Assembly: GCA_910592205.1 (NCBI GenBank) | Contig: CAJVPJ010000212.1 | Coordinates: 1 to 34,570, forward strand | DNA: 34,570 nt | Reading direction: 5' to 3' | From: Paraglomus occultum | Lineage: Eukaryota; Glomeromycota; Glomeromycetes; Paraglomerales; Paraglomeraceae | Shown: in pieces, positions 21,701 through 33,392 of the stretch | Layout: each line of letters begins with the position of its first letter | Position numbering within the stretch: the first letter of the stretch is position 1 | Translations under genes and position numbers: made by a program | The notes under the pieces: generated by a model | Databases searched by the model: none | Seen by the model: the letters and a program-made list of their open reading frames with translations, nothing else | What the model was told of the DNA's origin: nothing

Positions 21701-24109
21701 GCAGAAAGATTTCTCTTTGCGATTTAGGAAGGCATGCGGTTTCCGATGCAATTAACGCGATCACTCTTGCCCAGAAGCACGAGGCAAACTCTGCCGCCAA
21801 CTATTATATAATGTTTCACATCGCCCTAGAGATGAATGATGTGGACAATGGTACTGTAATTCCTAATACTTGTGTTTATAATGATTTAACGATTACCTAA
21901 TACTTTGTTTATTATTATGCAGCCATTAAACACCTTCATCAAATGTGTAATTCAGACAACTTTCATGCAAATATGCTAACAATAGCTGCAAATGAAGCAT
22001 ACAAGCGAAATAACAAAGAGATATTAATCGAAGTCTTGAGGGAAATCCTACTTAAACGTCGAGAGAACCAAGACGCAATAAACGTTGATATTATGGTGCT
22101 CTTGCGGTTAGTATAACTGACGAAAAGTTATTGTTTATGCACGTGGAATCGCATTGACAGCTATTTAACAGATGCCTGATACGGCTGACGTATAAAGCAA
22201 TTGAACCTGCAGGAGAGGATGAGCAGTACGTTCGACATGATCAAAGTTTATTGAGCGAGTGTTCGATTATTAACTTAATAAATGTCTACGTAGGCAAACC
22301 TTGAGACAATATTTGCTAGGATATTTTGAAATTGGTATGCAAACGTCTTGTGGATGAAATAAAACCGCGTAACAGACCCGAATTTTCGTTGAAAATACAC
22401 TCTTTTTTTTTCGTCGCTTAATCAGCCATTACAATTATTGGATCGGATACGTCTTCGACATCTTCAACTGACATTGCGTTAACGAAACAAGATTTGAACG
22501 AACTTGAATGGTACTATAAAACAAGTAAGTGATTATAGTAGAATGCTTATACAGTGTATTAGGTATTACTGACAATATACAGCCTGGAATATTGCTCTTG
22601 AATTTTGCCAGAATCCAGCTAGTGTGTCAATAGCGATTCGATTGTTTGGAATTGCGTACAAGGTATTATACTTTGTTATGGTAATATGACGCACACTTGC
22701 AACAATCTGTAACAACAAACTTTCCAGTTTCTGGAACTTTATAAGGAGGAAACGGTTGAGATTTTGGCTTGGAAAAGACTCTGTTTATTTACGTGTATCG
22801 CTGGAAAGATTTTCCAATCACGTGATGATATAATACCGGAGGAAAAGGTTAATTATCTTGCAGTACTATAGTTTAGTAATTATATCTAATAATTTAGGAC
22901 GCTGACGGTAATTATTAATGTGTATGTTTTCGGTTTGCAGGAAGATATCCTTGAAAAGTGTCTCGCGGATATCATAGTATATCAGAAAATACGCAATGTT
23001 CTTCAATCGCGTAAACAATTGAATAGCGAAACGATCGTTGAACCTCAACAAGCAGAGTCCGATGTAATGCTTGTATTCTTATTCGAGTTTGAAGCAAAAT
23101 TTCAATTAAAGCGATGGAATGAAATTCGAGATATGCTTGATGTATGTATGAGGGAGGGTGTCTAAAATTCAAAGAAAATTGACGCGACTAATTTAATCGA
23201 TTAAAATACTAAGGACGCAGGAAAATATGAGCTTAACATGCCTTTTAAAGTATACGAACGAATGATGGAACTGCTCATTATTGACAAAGAGTGTCCTAGT
23301 GAAAGTAAGCGAGATAAACGTTGTTTTAACAGTTTTAATTGAGTTTTAATATTAATATTAATACAAACCCCTTAATTTTATAGTTTTATCGGTGACTCTA
23401 CAAGTAATAAAGCTATATTCTTGAATTGATACTGTTTCTGTATTATGTATTATGCATATTCTACGCATGCTAAATATTAATTTTGCCTATGATTTGAATA
23501 GGCCCTTCTAAACTCTTTATCAAGTCAACCGCATTCAGAATATACTCGCTTTTCGCGATGGTTTCGTATGCTGTTAATTTCTGCACTTTATCAAGACAAA
23601 CATGTTGCGCATCAATATTTCGTGCAAGCTACGGACATTCTAAAGAATTGCCCTCATGTGAGTAAACCATGTGTTTAAATTAATATACTAAGCGGCTACT
23701 AACCATCATCTTTCTTTTTTGATAATCTCGAAAGCAATCATATCCGGAGGAAGAGATTCAGTGGATGATGGTGACAGCATGGAATCAGGGTATTGACTAT
23801 TACTCGTGAGTAGCCTGCAGGGATGATGATGAATGCATGATTTATCTTTAATTATAATGTTGATACATAGAGTAAGAAATTTTGAAGAAGCCAGGAAATG
23901 GTGTGAAACTGCAATAATGTTTTGCAGGTCTATGGAGAATGGAAATTTCTATGAACAAGAGGTTAGTTAATATTACTCAAGTATTTATCTAAATTTTCAA
24001 AATCATTATTTGTTATTATATTGTGATGTAATTGTAGATGAGAAAATTGTTTGCAGAAATCATAGACAATTGTGCTTCAAGTGGCCTCCAGTTGGATTTT
24101 CGAATATGA
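18792..24109 (+). CDS. ZIP4: Meiosis protein SPO22/ZIP4 (TEX11-type TPR protein)
   Basis: Thirty-two exons: 18792-19179, 19254-19328, 19399-19458, 19526-19576, 19644-19693, 19770-19868, 19931-19985, 20053-20087, 20177-20326, 20398-20419, 20497-20576, 20636-20720, 20802-20853, 20942-20977, 21062-21234, 21301-21356, 21430-21462, 21538-21635, 21705-21850, 21923-22106, 22172-22225, 22294-22334, 22426-22524, 22583-22662, 22728-22847, 22941-23141, 23214-23304, 23384-23403, 23502-23657, 23735-23805, 23871-23961, 24038-24109. They give 1007 residues without a stop. Family signatures: DEIGTTLWNAS, VAWKLANTHIANLMI, SKENKISEAITWLKKCYDVA, KNYELAKSWYTLAYEF, YYKTTWNIALEF and the C-terminal EIQWMMVTAWNQGIDYY. 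Spo22/Zip4 is a helical TPR scaffold of meiotic chromosomes, one of the ZMM proteins that stabilise crossover intermediates and promote synapsis. The end of exon 17 could instead be 21459, and the N-terminal 120 residues are poorly conserved, so the start is less certain than the rest. Confidence 0.88.
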
Positions 24110-24635
24110 TCTGGCCTTTGTGAAAAAGTTATTTTGTCATTAACTAACACTAATTATGAGGCATCTATATGACAATTTTTTAAAATAAAAAAGTGATTGT
24201 CCGCATATCAATACTAAACTTGCTTGGTTGAATATCAAGAGTGCTCATTTATAACTTATGGACTTGTTAATTTAATGCTCACTTTATCATACCAGAATGT
24301 GATGAATATGAACCATAACAGGATTAATATATTAACAAATGAAAAATGAGAATCAGAGTTTGAATGGATATTTAGCAAACATTCACTAATGCACGACCGA
24401 AATGTGGTATGACCGTCAATTGATCTGACTGACTCTACCTCATCAACGGCCAATGTTTGCTTAATACTGTACTTCCTTTGTCGTTGTTGTTGATATCATA
24501 ATGATATACTACTTCGTCAATTCTTTTACCCACGCGCGCCGTGCTCTTCAACGCAAATATTTTCTTTGCTCATTTTCAACTTCATCATACGAAATATCTT
24601 TCTTATAAGTGTTTCTAAGTAATTTGTACAACAGT
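24110..24635. other. Intergenic, nothing recognised
   Basis: AT-rich DNA between the ZIP4 stop and the first exon of the broken gene. A 65-codon minus-strand frame at 24256-24453 has no supporting motif. Confidence 0.4.
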
Positions 24636-25715
24636 ATGGATGTTTACGATACAGAAACTACTAAACAGGTTTATCTTTTTTTCTAAACAAACTATATTAT
24701 ACGCTCCCTTCGCTTTCTTTATCTGAATCGAATTGAAATACTTTGGCGTCACATACTCCAATGTTTTTAAAAAGAGAGTTGAAGTATTGTTAGTATTGTT
24801 ATTTATAGACTAGTTAATTTTATTGTTATTTAATTTATGACAATTTTACGCAGTTAATCGTTAATGTTACCGCTATTGTAGAGGGGGTCTTTTTTATATT
24901 TTTTTTACATTTGTGCTTAATGTTTTATTATATGTTATTCTTCATACGCAGGTCTTTTCCTGGAGCCTTTTACCAGACATTTTGAAACCGGTTCTTCCTC
25001 GTGATTATACTTATTTAATACAAAGATTCGATATCTAATTCGGAACGTCTTCCTCCTCTACTGTATTTACTAAATCGGTTCTCAAAACAAAAAAGCAAGT
25101 CTACGTGGGAGACGATCATAACGCCGAAAATCATTTCACCGACGTAAGATTTCACCGACAATCATTTCACCGAAAATCATTTCGCCGACAATCATTTCGC
25201 CGACAACACTACCAAAAAAGGATAATTTCGAAATAATGTTGGTGAATATGTCGGTGAAATGATTGTCGGTGAAATGATTGTCGACGAAATGATTGTCGGT
25301 GAAATATTACGTCGGTGAAATAATTTTCGGTGAAATGATACGGACCCGTCTACGTTTATATATCATAGCATTTGCCTAGCTTTTGTTATTTCTTTCAATA
25401 CAAAAGGTAAAAGTAGAGAATAAATCGTATGCAAATCATATAATAAATGATAATTCGAAAGAAGGTTATTTCTATGTATGCAGTTTGCAGCAAACCTTCA
25501 ATGGGACTAGAAGCGATTTGCATCTCGATCCTCATCTTGGCCTTTGTCCACAGAAGGTTGATAATTCAGCGATTGTTTCGTTTTTGACACTTTCTGGACT
25601 TCATAGTCTTGGTTAATAGTCCCAGGTTGTGGAGTTGGCTATTGTAAAATATGCTGTTGAGCTACAGGCCGAGAACGAAGCCAATAAATACTTCAAAAAG
25701 AATTCGCTTGTGAAT
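24636..25715 (+). pseudogene. Unrecognised four-exon gene with an in-frame stop and an intronic element
   Basis: Four exon-like pieces join in phase 0: 24636-24668 (MDVYDTETTKQ), 24952-25098 (VFSWSLLPDILKPVLPRD onward), 25407-25556 (VKVENKSYANHI onward, with DLHLDPHLGLCPQK at its end) and 25626-25715 (VVELAIVKYAVELQAENEAN onward). A TAA at 25036-25038 interrupts the second piece after LIQRFDI. The frame then continues with FGTSSSSTVFTKSVLK to a GT at 25099. A 241-bp fold-back element sits in what would be the second intron. No downstream exon or stop is clear, and the 3' side reaches a dispersed repeat at 25876. The last piece is a helical, coiled-coil-like segment. I do not recognise the family. 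It may be a recently broken gene; a 39-residue product from exons 1-2 is the alternative. Confidence 0.45.
25107..25347. mobile_element. Fold-back (inverted-repeat) element with 8-bp target duplication
   Basis: The 241-bp element has two arms of about 95 bases, 25107-25205 and about 25250-25347, that are near reverse complements. Reading inward each gives GGG...CATxxxxCGCCGAAAAT or its variant, then CACCGACGTAA and repeated ATTTCACCGACAATC units. Each arm is thus made of tandem units of about 17-18 bases (CGACAATCATTTCACCG and variants). The middle is about 40 bases of unrelated AT-rich DNA. The perfect direct repeat GTCTACGT flanks it at 25099-25106 and 25348-25355, as expected of an 8-bp target-site duplication (known for hAT and some other DDE families). 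There is no coding capacity, so it must be non-autonomous. Confidence 0.82.
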
Positions 25716-26296
25716 GTAAGCATTTTTCGTAGTGTTGTTGATGGAAATTGACAGCTTATTTTGTTGCTTTAAACGATGTATTGCTTTAACGAAATTTATT
25801 GCGTTGTGGTTGATTTCTGAAGTTAACCAGTGCTATTTTTATAATAAAATATGAATTTTTGCGCACTGATAATCATGGTCACATTCTGCATAGTAGTTAC
25901 AGGTCTAGAAACTTCCTAGTAATACGTCATTGATTAAGCCACTAATCAGCGTTAGTACATTTATAGAATGTTCACTTTGTCTGGTTTTGTTGCAGCATGC
26001 CCATATAATATACTCAATTCACCACATAATAATAATAATAAGGAAGCGATCAACATATTTACAACAATATCATTATTATTATTTTACGAACACCAAAAAT
26101 AAAATTTGTGACAAGGGGTTTTTACATATTCGCAGGCAATCAGCGTGGGAATTCCAGTTAAAACATTGTATTACAAGACCAATTGACGATCCCTTCATTA
26201 TCATCATTATTAATATACGCTTTTACTGTCAGTCCAAGTTATCGTATGCTGAACCTATATAAACCCCTCACAGGTGATTACTCCTGGTAAACTATA
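25716..26296. other. Upstream region of the DHTKD1 gene
   Basis: It contains the second dispersed repeat copy and AT trinucleotide runs (ATAATAATAATA near 26028-26040 and TTATTATTATTTT near 26072-26084). The frame 25930-26262 consists largely of these low-complexity codons. I see no gene. Confidence 0.4.
25876..25993. repeat. Dispersed repeat, copy B
   Basis: The blocks TGGTCACATTCTGCATA (25876-25892), AGGTCTAGAAACTTCCT and ACGTCATTGATTA (ending 25936) match copy A in order. GTTCACTTTGTCTGGTTTTG (from 25970) is the near reverse complement of 17263-17284. The rearranged order between copies suggests that at least one is a partial or internally inverted copy. Confidence 0.6.
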
Positions 26297-29200
26297 ATGA
26301 TAAGGCTTGCTTTAAGACAGAAAGGGAGAATTTTTCAGCCCACTTTTCCATATGCTAGCAGCGTCTCAAGAATTAATGGTTGTTTTTCACTTCCTTTAAG
26401 AGTATTACCGTTGTTACAGGGAGCTAATTATCATGATGATGGAGTCTTTGGTTATCGCATTCCAAGGAAATTTGCCATGCCCGATTGTAAGTTAATAAAT
26501 TGATTTAGACGCAACACAATCACTTTAGTCACTGATCGTTCACTTTGTAGATACCTCCCAACAATTGATTAATCGAGTTGAAAACGCAAATCTTGTGAGA
26601 TATGTCCTGGCTTATCGCACGCGTGGTCATAGAAGCGCCTTTCTTGATCCTTTGGGAATAATGGATAGAGCGTAAGAGGTTTACTGGGTTTGCACTATCA
26701 CTACGTAATTGTGGTTCTGGTCTGGGTAACGTCAGAGTCAACTAATTTAGGGAAATTACTGCTATTGATGCAACTCGATACGGCCTCTCGGACCCCTATA
26801 AAATTTACAACTTGGATGGTTAAGTATTATTTGGTATTTTACCCGTTTCAATTTAGGGGGATGAAGTCTAAAGTTTGCAAATTTATAGGTATAGTTCATG
26901 TAAATGAATCCGAATCGTCCTTCGAATCAAAGCGGGAGGCGACTCTCGAGGAGGTTACAACTCACCTTAACAACGTATATTGTAGCAGAGTGGCATATGA
27001 ATTTATGCACGTTCCAGTGAGTATACAATAAAATGCCAAACGCGTATTTGCAAAACAAAGAACATGGAAACCGTACCGTTACCATCAACTTGACTATCGC
27101 AGGACGCAAGTGAAAGAAGATGGTTCGCACATATGGTTGAATCACAGGCCACAAAACTATTGACAACTGAACAGAAGAAGAGAATATTTGAACTTCTTAC
27201 CCGCTCCGAGGTAATATTATCAGTAATGTAGTCTTTGGGAGATTTTCTGTCATTTACCTTTTGGAGGATCTTTAGGTATTCGATCAATTCATGGCGAAAA
27301 AGTTTCCTCAGATCAAAAGATATGGATTGGAAGGTGCTGAATCAATGATGGTTGCTCTTGATAAACTATTTGAAGTTTCAAACAAGGGTAATGTATCAAC
27401 TTCGAATTAAATGAGTGTATGCGAATTATTTACCCCCCTAAAGAGGTATTCACCGTTCTCGTTCTTGTTTTTGAAACCGCAGCTGGCATAATAAACGCTG
27501 TATTGTGCATGCCACACCGTGGCCGTTTAAATCTGCTAACGGATTTACTCAAGTTTTCGACTTTTAAGCTATTTCACAAGGTGAGAGGCAACGCTGAATT
27601 TCCCGAAGACTTTCCTGCCACCGGAGATGTGTTGTCACACCTGGGTAACTACAGACAGAGTGTTTTGAAATCATAAGGACATCTGCTTCAACGTTATTGA
27701 CCTTTTTCATTGTTTCGTAGCCTCATCGCCAACACTGATCTATGGAGCAGCAAAACCATTGGACGTAACCATGCTTCATAATCCATCACATCTTGAAGTA
27801 GGCCAACTATCTATTTAAATATCGTTTGTTATTATTTGAAAAGATTGTTAACGCCTTCTTTTCTCTGGAATTAAAGGCGGTTAATCCAGTTGCCATGGGT
27901 AAAGCGCGTGCCAAGCAACTAGATCTTATGAAATCAGAGAGTAATTGTGAGCTTGGTGATCGTGTCATCTGCATTCAACTTCATGGAGATGCTGTACGTA
28001 GTAGTAAAAGACACGCGACCGAAAATTATGGTCAAAACTCTAAAATCTTTTCCTATCCGTTTAGGCATTTACGGGGCAAGGCATCGTTATGGAAAGTTTT
28101 GGCTTGTCCAATCTGCCACATTTCTCTTCCGGCGGATCAATTCATATAGTAGTAAATAATCAGCTCGGCTATACAACGCCTGCTCAGAACGCTAGAAGCA
28201 GTTTTTATTGTTCAGACATTGGCAAAATTATAAATGCGCCCATCATACATGTTAACGGTGATTTCCCTGAAGATGTTACTCATGCTATGGAAGTTGCATT
28301 TGAGTATCGGAATAAATTTAGAAAGGTAAAAAATGTCTTAACGGTCTTGAAACATGTTTTGCATAAGCAAGATTTTAACTTCAAACACTATTCAGGATAT
28401 TATCATAGACCTGATTGCGTATCGCAGGTGGGGTCATAATGAACTTGACGAACCAGCATACACACAGCCGTTGATGTACAAAATCATACGTTCCCGAAAA
28501 AGTGTTCCAAAGCTCTATGAGGAAAAACTATTGGTATTTATAAGAATCCAAGTGTTTTGCTGATATGTGTTATTATCAAAATTAACATCTTGCCGATGTA
28601 AATAGACTAGTGATATTTTAAAATCAGAAGAAATAGCAGAATTTCGCGAGAACTACTTCACTTACTTGGAAACTCAACTCAGAGCAGCAGAGAATCATAA
28701 CCCAGATGTGAGTTCTTACTATGGATATTGTCGGACATTACAATAATTTATTAAATTTAAATTTGTATCAGGCTGACACATTAAAGAAGAAATGGTCCTC
28801 GATGGTTATACCCAGTGACTACACATCAGCAATAGATACTGGTATGTAAAGTGTTCATTAATAGACAAGATTGCCCAAGATGTTCATTTCTGTTTATTCC
28901 CAGGTGTTCAGAAAAGCATACTCGAGAAAGTGGGAAGAACGTCTGTTACTCCTCCTGATAACATTGTACGTATTGAGAAAATGCCCCTGCTAAAATTATA
29001 TTGGTAACCGACTAAGTATGCACAATGCAGGTTATCCATCCTCGATTGCGAAAATATCATATTGACGCTCGTTTGAGCAAAATGGCTGAAGGAAAGAGAA
29101 TCGATTGGGCAACTGCGGAAGTAAGTTATTCAAACATATTGCAAACTGATTAATTCTTTTTAACGCTAAATTGGAATGGAATCATAGGCGCTTGCTTTAG

Positions 29201-30795
29201 GATCTCTCTTGCTTGAGGGTCATAATGTGAGATTATGTGGACAGGATGTAGGACGTGGGACATTCAGTCAAAGGCACGCTATGCTAGTCTGTCAAGATAC
29301 GGAAAGAGTTACCATCCCGCTCAACTCATTGGCAATTGATCAAGGAATGCTTGAAGTGAGTTGCATTGACACAAAATGAGTTAGTCAAATAAATTGATAA
29401 CAATCGTGCTCATATTTCTTTTAAAGGTCACGAATAGCAATCTTAGTGAGTTGGCCGTTGTTGGTTTCGAATATGGCATGTCTATAGAATCTCCCAACAA
29501 TCTCAATATCTGGGAAGCTCAGTTTGGAGATTTTTTTAACGGGGCTCAAGTAATAATAGACACTTACATTTCCAGTGGTGAAGGTAACAAAGCAGAATTT
29601 TAGCATTACAGCTCTGATTTCTGATTATTAATGAACAAAAAACTACTAGTAAAATGGCTGAGACAATCCGGATTGGTTATGCTGCTTCCCCACGGATATG
29701 ATGGTGCTGGACCAGAGCATTCCAGTTGTCGCATTGAGCGGTGGTTGCAAGTAAGTCGAATTTCAACTTTGGATTTATTGGAGGATAATTCCGTTTTAAC
29801 CAATAATGCAATTATTATAGTTGTCGAACGATAGATTCGATGTGCTTAATGAAAAGATACCCGTTAATCTTAATATGCATATCATCAATCCCACAACGCC
29901 CGCACAATACTTCCACGCTTTGAGAAGACAAGTATGGAAAATGATTATCCCTGTATCCGCCACCTGTCAGTTTGTAACTCTTGATTTTTGTAGCTTAAGC
30001 GCAACTATAGAAAACCATTGATTGTTGTGTCTCCAAAAACACTTTTAAGACTGCCTGTGAGTACAAATACATAAGTTATTGATGTAACTATAGTAGCTCA
30101 TGGAACTAATTTATAATATCTAGGCTGCTGCATCTGACCTGAAGGATATGACACCAGGAACAAGCTTTCGGCCAGTTCTCGGAGACGCCACCATTTCTAA
30201 TAAACAGAGGTACTTGGCATGTCTTTACATGTCATTATCAGATATGAAAAGACGTCTTAACTTTAATCTAATTATGTAGCATTGAAAAGATTGTGTTCGT
30301 ATCCGGAAAGTTTTATTATGATCTATTTAGGGAAAGACAGGCGAAAAAATTGGAAGATAGAATTGCAATTGTGAGAATAGAGGTATAAAATTTACGTCCA
30401 GCTGCTTCAGTAATTTGTCATCAGTACAGCGTTGCATAACGTTGTTCAACTACGTTAAATAGGAACTTGCTCCCTTCCCAAAGGAAGATATTATTACTGA
30501 AATGAAAACATACCCCAACGTGAATGATTTCATCTGGTGTCAAGAGGAACCGCTGAATAATGGAGCATATTCTTTCATAGCTCCGAGGATAACACAAATT
30601 TTGCCCTCCGGATCTAAGGTATTATATTATGAACAGAATTTCATTTAATTTTTCAGGGGTTTCATCATATTAAATTTTCTTTTGCTTATGCAGCTCAAAT
30701 ATGTCGGAAGACCAGTTAGTGCTGCTCCTGCTGTCGGTGTTGCCAAATGGCATCACAAAGAGCATGCAGCAATATTGCGAGATGTGTTTGTTTAA
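26297..30795 (+). CDS. DHTKD1: 2-oxoadipate dehydrogenase E1 (DHTKD1-type), thiamine-diphosphate enzyme
   Basis: Twenty-four exons: 26297-26486, 26551-26671, 26751-26818, 26889-27016, 27103-27210, 27276-27387, 27483-27644, 27721-27797, 27877-27993, 28065-28325, 28396-28533, 28606-28707, 28772-28841, 28904-28965, 29031-29120, 29188-29355, 29427-29583, 29650-29750, 29821-29931, 29994-30056, 30124-30209, 30280-30382, 30463-30618, 30694-30795. They give 950 residues (human DHTKD1 919). The N-terminus [13 protein letters not shown] suits a mitochondrial presequence. Then [33 protein letters not shown], the ThDP motif from HGDA (about 358-361) to NNQLGYTT (392-), [15 protein letters not shown]-like [15 protein letters not shown] and [18 protein letters not shown]. 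The SSCRIER block, short N-terminus and C-terminal AVGVAKWHH fit DHTKD1 rather than OGDH. The enzyme decarboxylates 2-oxoadipate in lysine/tryptophan breakdown with shared E2 and E3. Confidence 0.92.
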
Positions 30796-30946
30796 TAACT
30801 ATCCACTCGCCTTTTTATTTTAGATAATGGATTAGGAAGTAACATCTAGATTATTAAAATTAACTTATCATCTAATTCAGTACATAAATCTTAAACAGTG
30901 TGATGACGAGCGATACGTGACAACAATGAACATGCTTAAGATCTAC
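30796..30946. other. Short convergent spacer
   Basis: Only 151 bases separate the stop codons of the DHTKD1 and mannosidase genes, so their 3' untranslated regions probably overlap. AT-rich, no gene. Confidence 0.6.
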
Positions 30947-33392
30947 CTAAGCAGCGTGTGGTCGCGTGTGATACAGACGTCGGAAGGGATGAGCTTCAGT
31001 GTTAAATACATGAGTATCGAGAGATATTATATCCGGTGGGCTGAACAGGAGATATAGATATTTCAACGTTTCTGCAAGAAAGAAACTGATTTGTGTAATG
31101 GATATTAGAAAACGGTTCACATAACAACGAGAAATTTTTTAAGACACAACTCAAGCCAGCCATCGAATACCTTTCCATATTATCATTTTGCCTAACGTTC
31201 TCGACCGTGACGTCAAAGAGTCCAGAATAAGCTGATTCTGTCTTACAATACTTTTGAATAGCCTATAAATCCAGTCATCAGTATTATGCACGACGACTAC
31301 GATTGCGGTAACGTGATATTTACCTGCCATATCGCCCAACCTTTGTCTTGGTATATTTTGTTGCCAGTTATTCGGTACAAAATGAACAAACTCTCGACTG
31401 TTTCTGTAATAGACAAACGATTTAATGTACTGCCCATGTATTTACTAGATCATAATAGTAATTATTTTTTCCTACCTGGTCTTAATTTATACATACTGTT
31501 CGTCCTAGGTGGTGATGTTGCAGGCTCATCAATGAGATCAAAAAAGAAGTCCTCTGGACCAATGCCAGTTATTGTTTGGTTATATGACCAATAGCATGAC
31601 TCGGCAAGTTCTTCTGCAATCTTAAGATCACCTGATCTGTTTAATGTTTTTGCTCCCATTGCTACCATGCCTGGAACAAAACATGACTGGGATGATAGTA
31701 TTTGTGAATGTCACGTCAGTCGCGTTAAGTTAGTTTCTAATATACAATTATTCTTACTTACTAAGTGTTCCATCTTCTGAATGTATTGACCATAACTTAA
31801 TTGGCCGAGAAATAATCCGCGTTTTTTATCATAATGACCTTCCTTGACCAAATACTGAATCATACCATTAACAGATTCGTTGTCTAATGCCACAACAAGT
31901 CAATAAAAGTTCATGTCATGCAATATAAACAAGATTTCTCTAATGATAACTTACACATTCTTCTATACTGGTCAAGAGCACCACCAACATACAAATGCTG
32001 TTTAAGAAGATACTACAGCAAAACACAAATGTTATCTCACTAAACTGTTTAATATTGGCATCGGTACGTATTTTATGATAGCTTACTTCGTAGAAACTGT
32101 CACCCACAGCACCGAAACTGATTGCGTCTATCAATACCAATAAGGGATAGTAAGTATTTCTGGGGTATTTCTGGTATTGCTTCGATCTGATAGACATTTT
32201 TGACTTACCTGACGTGAAAGCTCCTGTTTCTGCAAATTTTGAACATATACAGTTAACAAACAGTGACACATCATTCACATCGACAACGAACGTAAACTAA
32301 CCTGTATCTATGCTGAGAGGATATAATCCAGGAATACTTTTCTCTGCTCGCTCCAGCGCATCAGTGACTCTTTGAACCTAATTGCAATTCAAGTAAGATT
32401 AGACACTTGAATACGTAGACAACAAGTTACGCTCTCAATAAATTTGCAGCAAATCCAGTATATCCAATTAAGCACTCACCAGATGAAAGTAAGTGCTGTT
32501 ACGCGTAATCTCGGCTAATTTCATAAATTCAAGTTGTAAAGTCCCTACTTCAGCTAATATCGCATGACGAGTAGACCACATATGCTCATATCCTCTATCA
32601 ATAAAAATGCCTTGTGTAAATTGAAAGTTCTGCAGACGAGACGTTTTACCTTGGGTAGCCCATGGTACACAGAGTATATGAAAACATGCCAGATGCTGGG
32701 ACTTACGTGCTCATATCCCATCTGTTAGATGGTATTCCAGTCGGAGTGGAGAATGCGGGTGTCAACGCGTCCGCTAAATCTATGGCTTTTTGAAGCAATA
32801 AACGCTCTCCCGACAACTCGTATGCACTTAGCAATCCACCGAGATAACGTATCACAGTCTCGAACAAGCTAATTGCGGTGTCAGCTTTGGTAAAATCAAC
32901 GCCCTTCAAGTGTTCTACAGCTTCACCGAATTGATCTTTCAAACCCATAATAAATAATGTATCTAATGCGTCTACGAGAGTGGCTCCCCATCCAGCAAAA
33001 GAATCATTGGGCTGACAGGTCACAGGCTTTATCTCATCATGACCCCAAGCGCATTTTTTATATCCATTCCACGCGTATATGAAACCGTCTTTGACAGATT
33101 TCAGTCTTTGTTCACGGACCTCACGCTCTAACTGTGACTCTTCGATCTGACTGAAATCAAATTGAATTCGAGGCAGGTGAGAGACGTTCTTTAGTATTAC
33201 GTCGTCACCTAATCTACGCTCGACCGGTGGGTGTGCCGACCCAAGTGACGATGGGAGCTCGTACGAAAGACCCAGCTTTTGTCGAATGTGAGCCAGTCCG
33301 CTCAATTGCAGTGCAAGAACGAAACATATTAGTGCCAATAAGACAGCTAAGCGTATCTTTGTTGTGAGTCTCGGAAGCTTTGTAGCGGACAT
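30947..33392 (-). CDS. MNS1: Class I alpha-1,2-mannosidase, GH47 (ER/Golgi type II membrane protein)
   Basis: Eleven minus-strand exons: 33392-32707, 32594-32480, 32377-32302, 32229-32209, 32127-32087, 32012-31955, 31883-31762, 31686-31476, 31403-31324, 31262-31171, 31085-30947. They give 546 residues (yeast Mns1 549). A signal anchor lies at about 14-33 ([16 protein letters not shown]), so the catalytic domain faces the ER/Golgi lumen. GH47 landmarks: [125 protein letters not shown] and the C-terminal VFNTEAHPF with the Thr that binds Ca2+. The enzyme trims alpha-1,2-mannose from Man9GlcNAc2 on new glycoproteins. Exon 4 is only 21 bases. All ten introns are GT-AG and in phase. The second exon's start at 32594 is the least certain junction. 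Confidence 0.93.

Noticed and set aside
25107-25347. Regular short repeats that might suggest a CRISPR array
   Set aside because: The units lie in inverted arms with no unique spacers, in a eukaryotic intron-rich context, and are flanked by a target-site duplication.
26690-27031. 113-codon frame within the DHTKD1 gene
   Set aside because: It runs through two introns; the exon parts belong to the spliced DHTKD1 protein.
26297-30795. Call as 2-oxoglutarate dehydrogenase (KGD1/OGDH)
   Set aside because: The N-terminus is too short for OGDH and the internal and C-terminal motifs follow DHTKD1.
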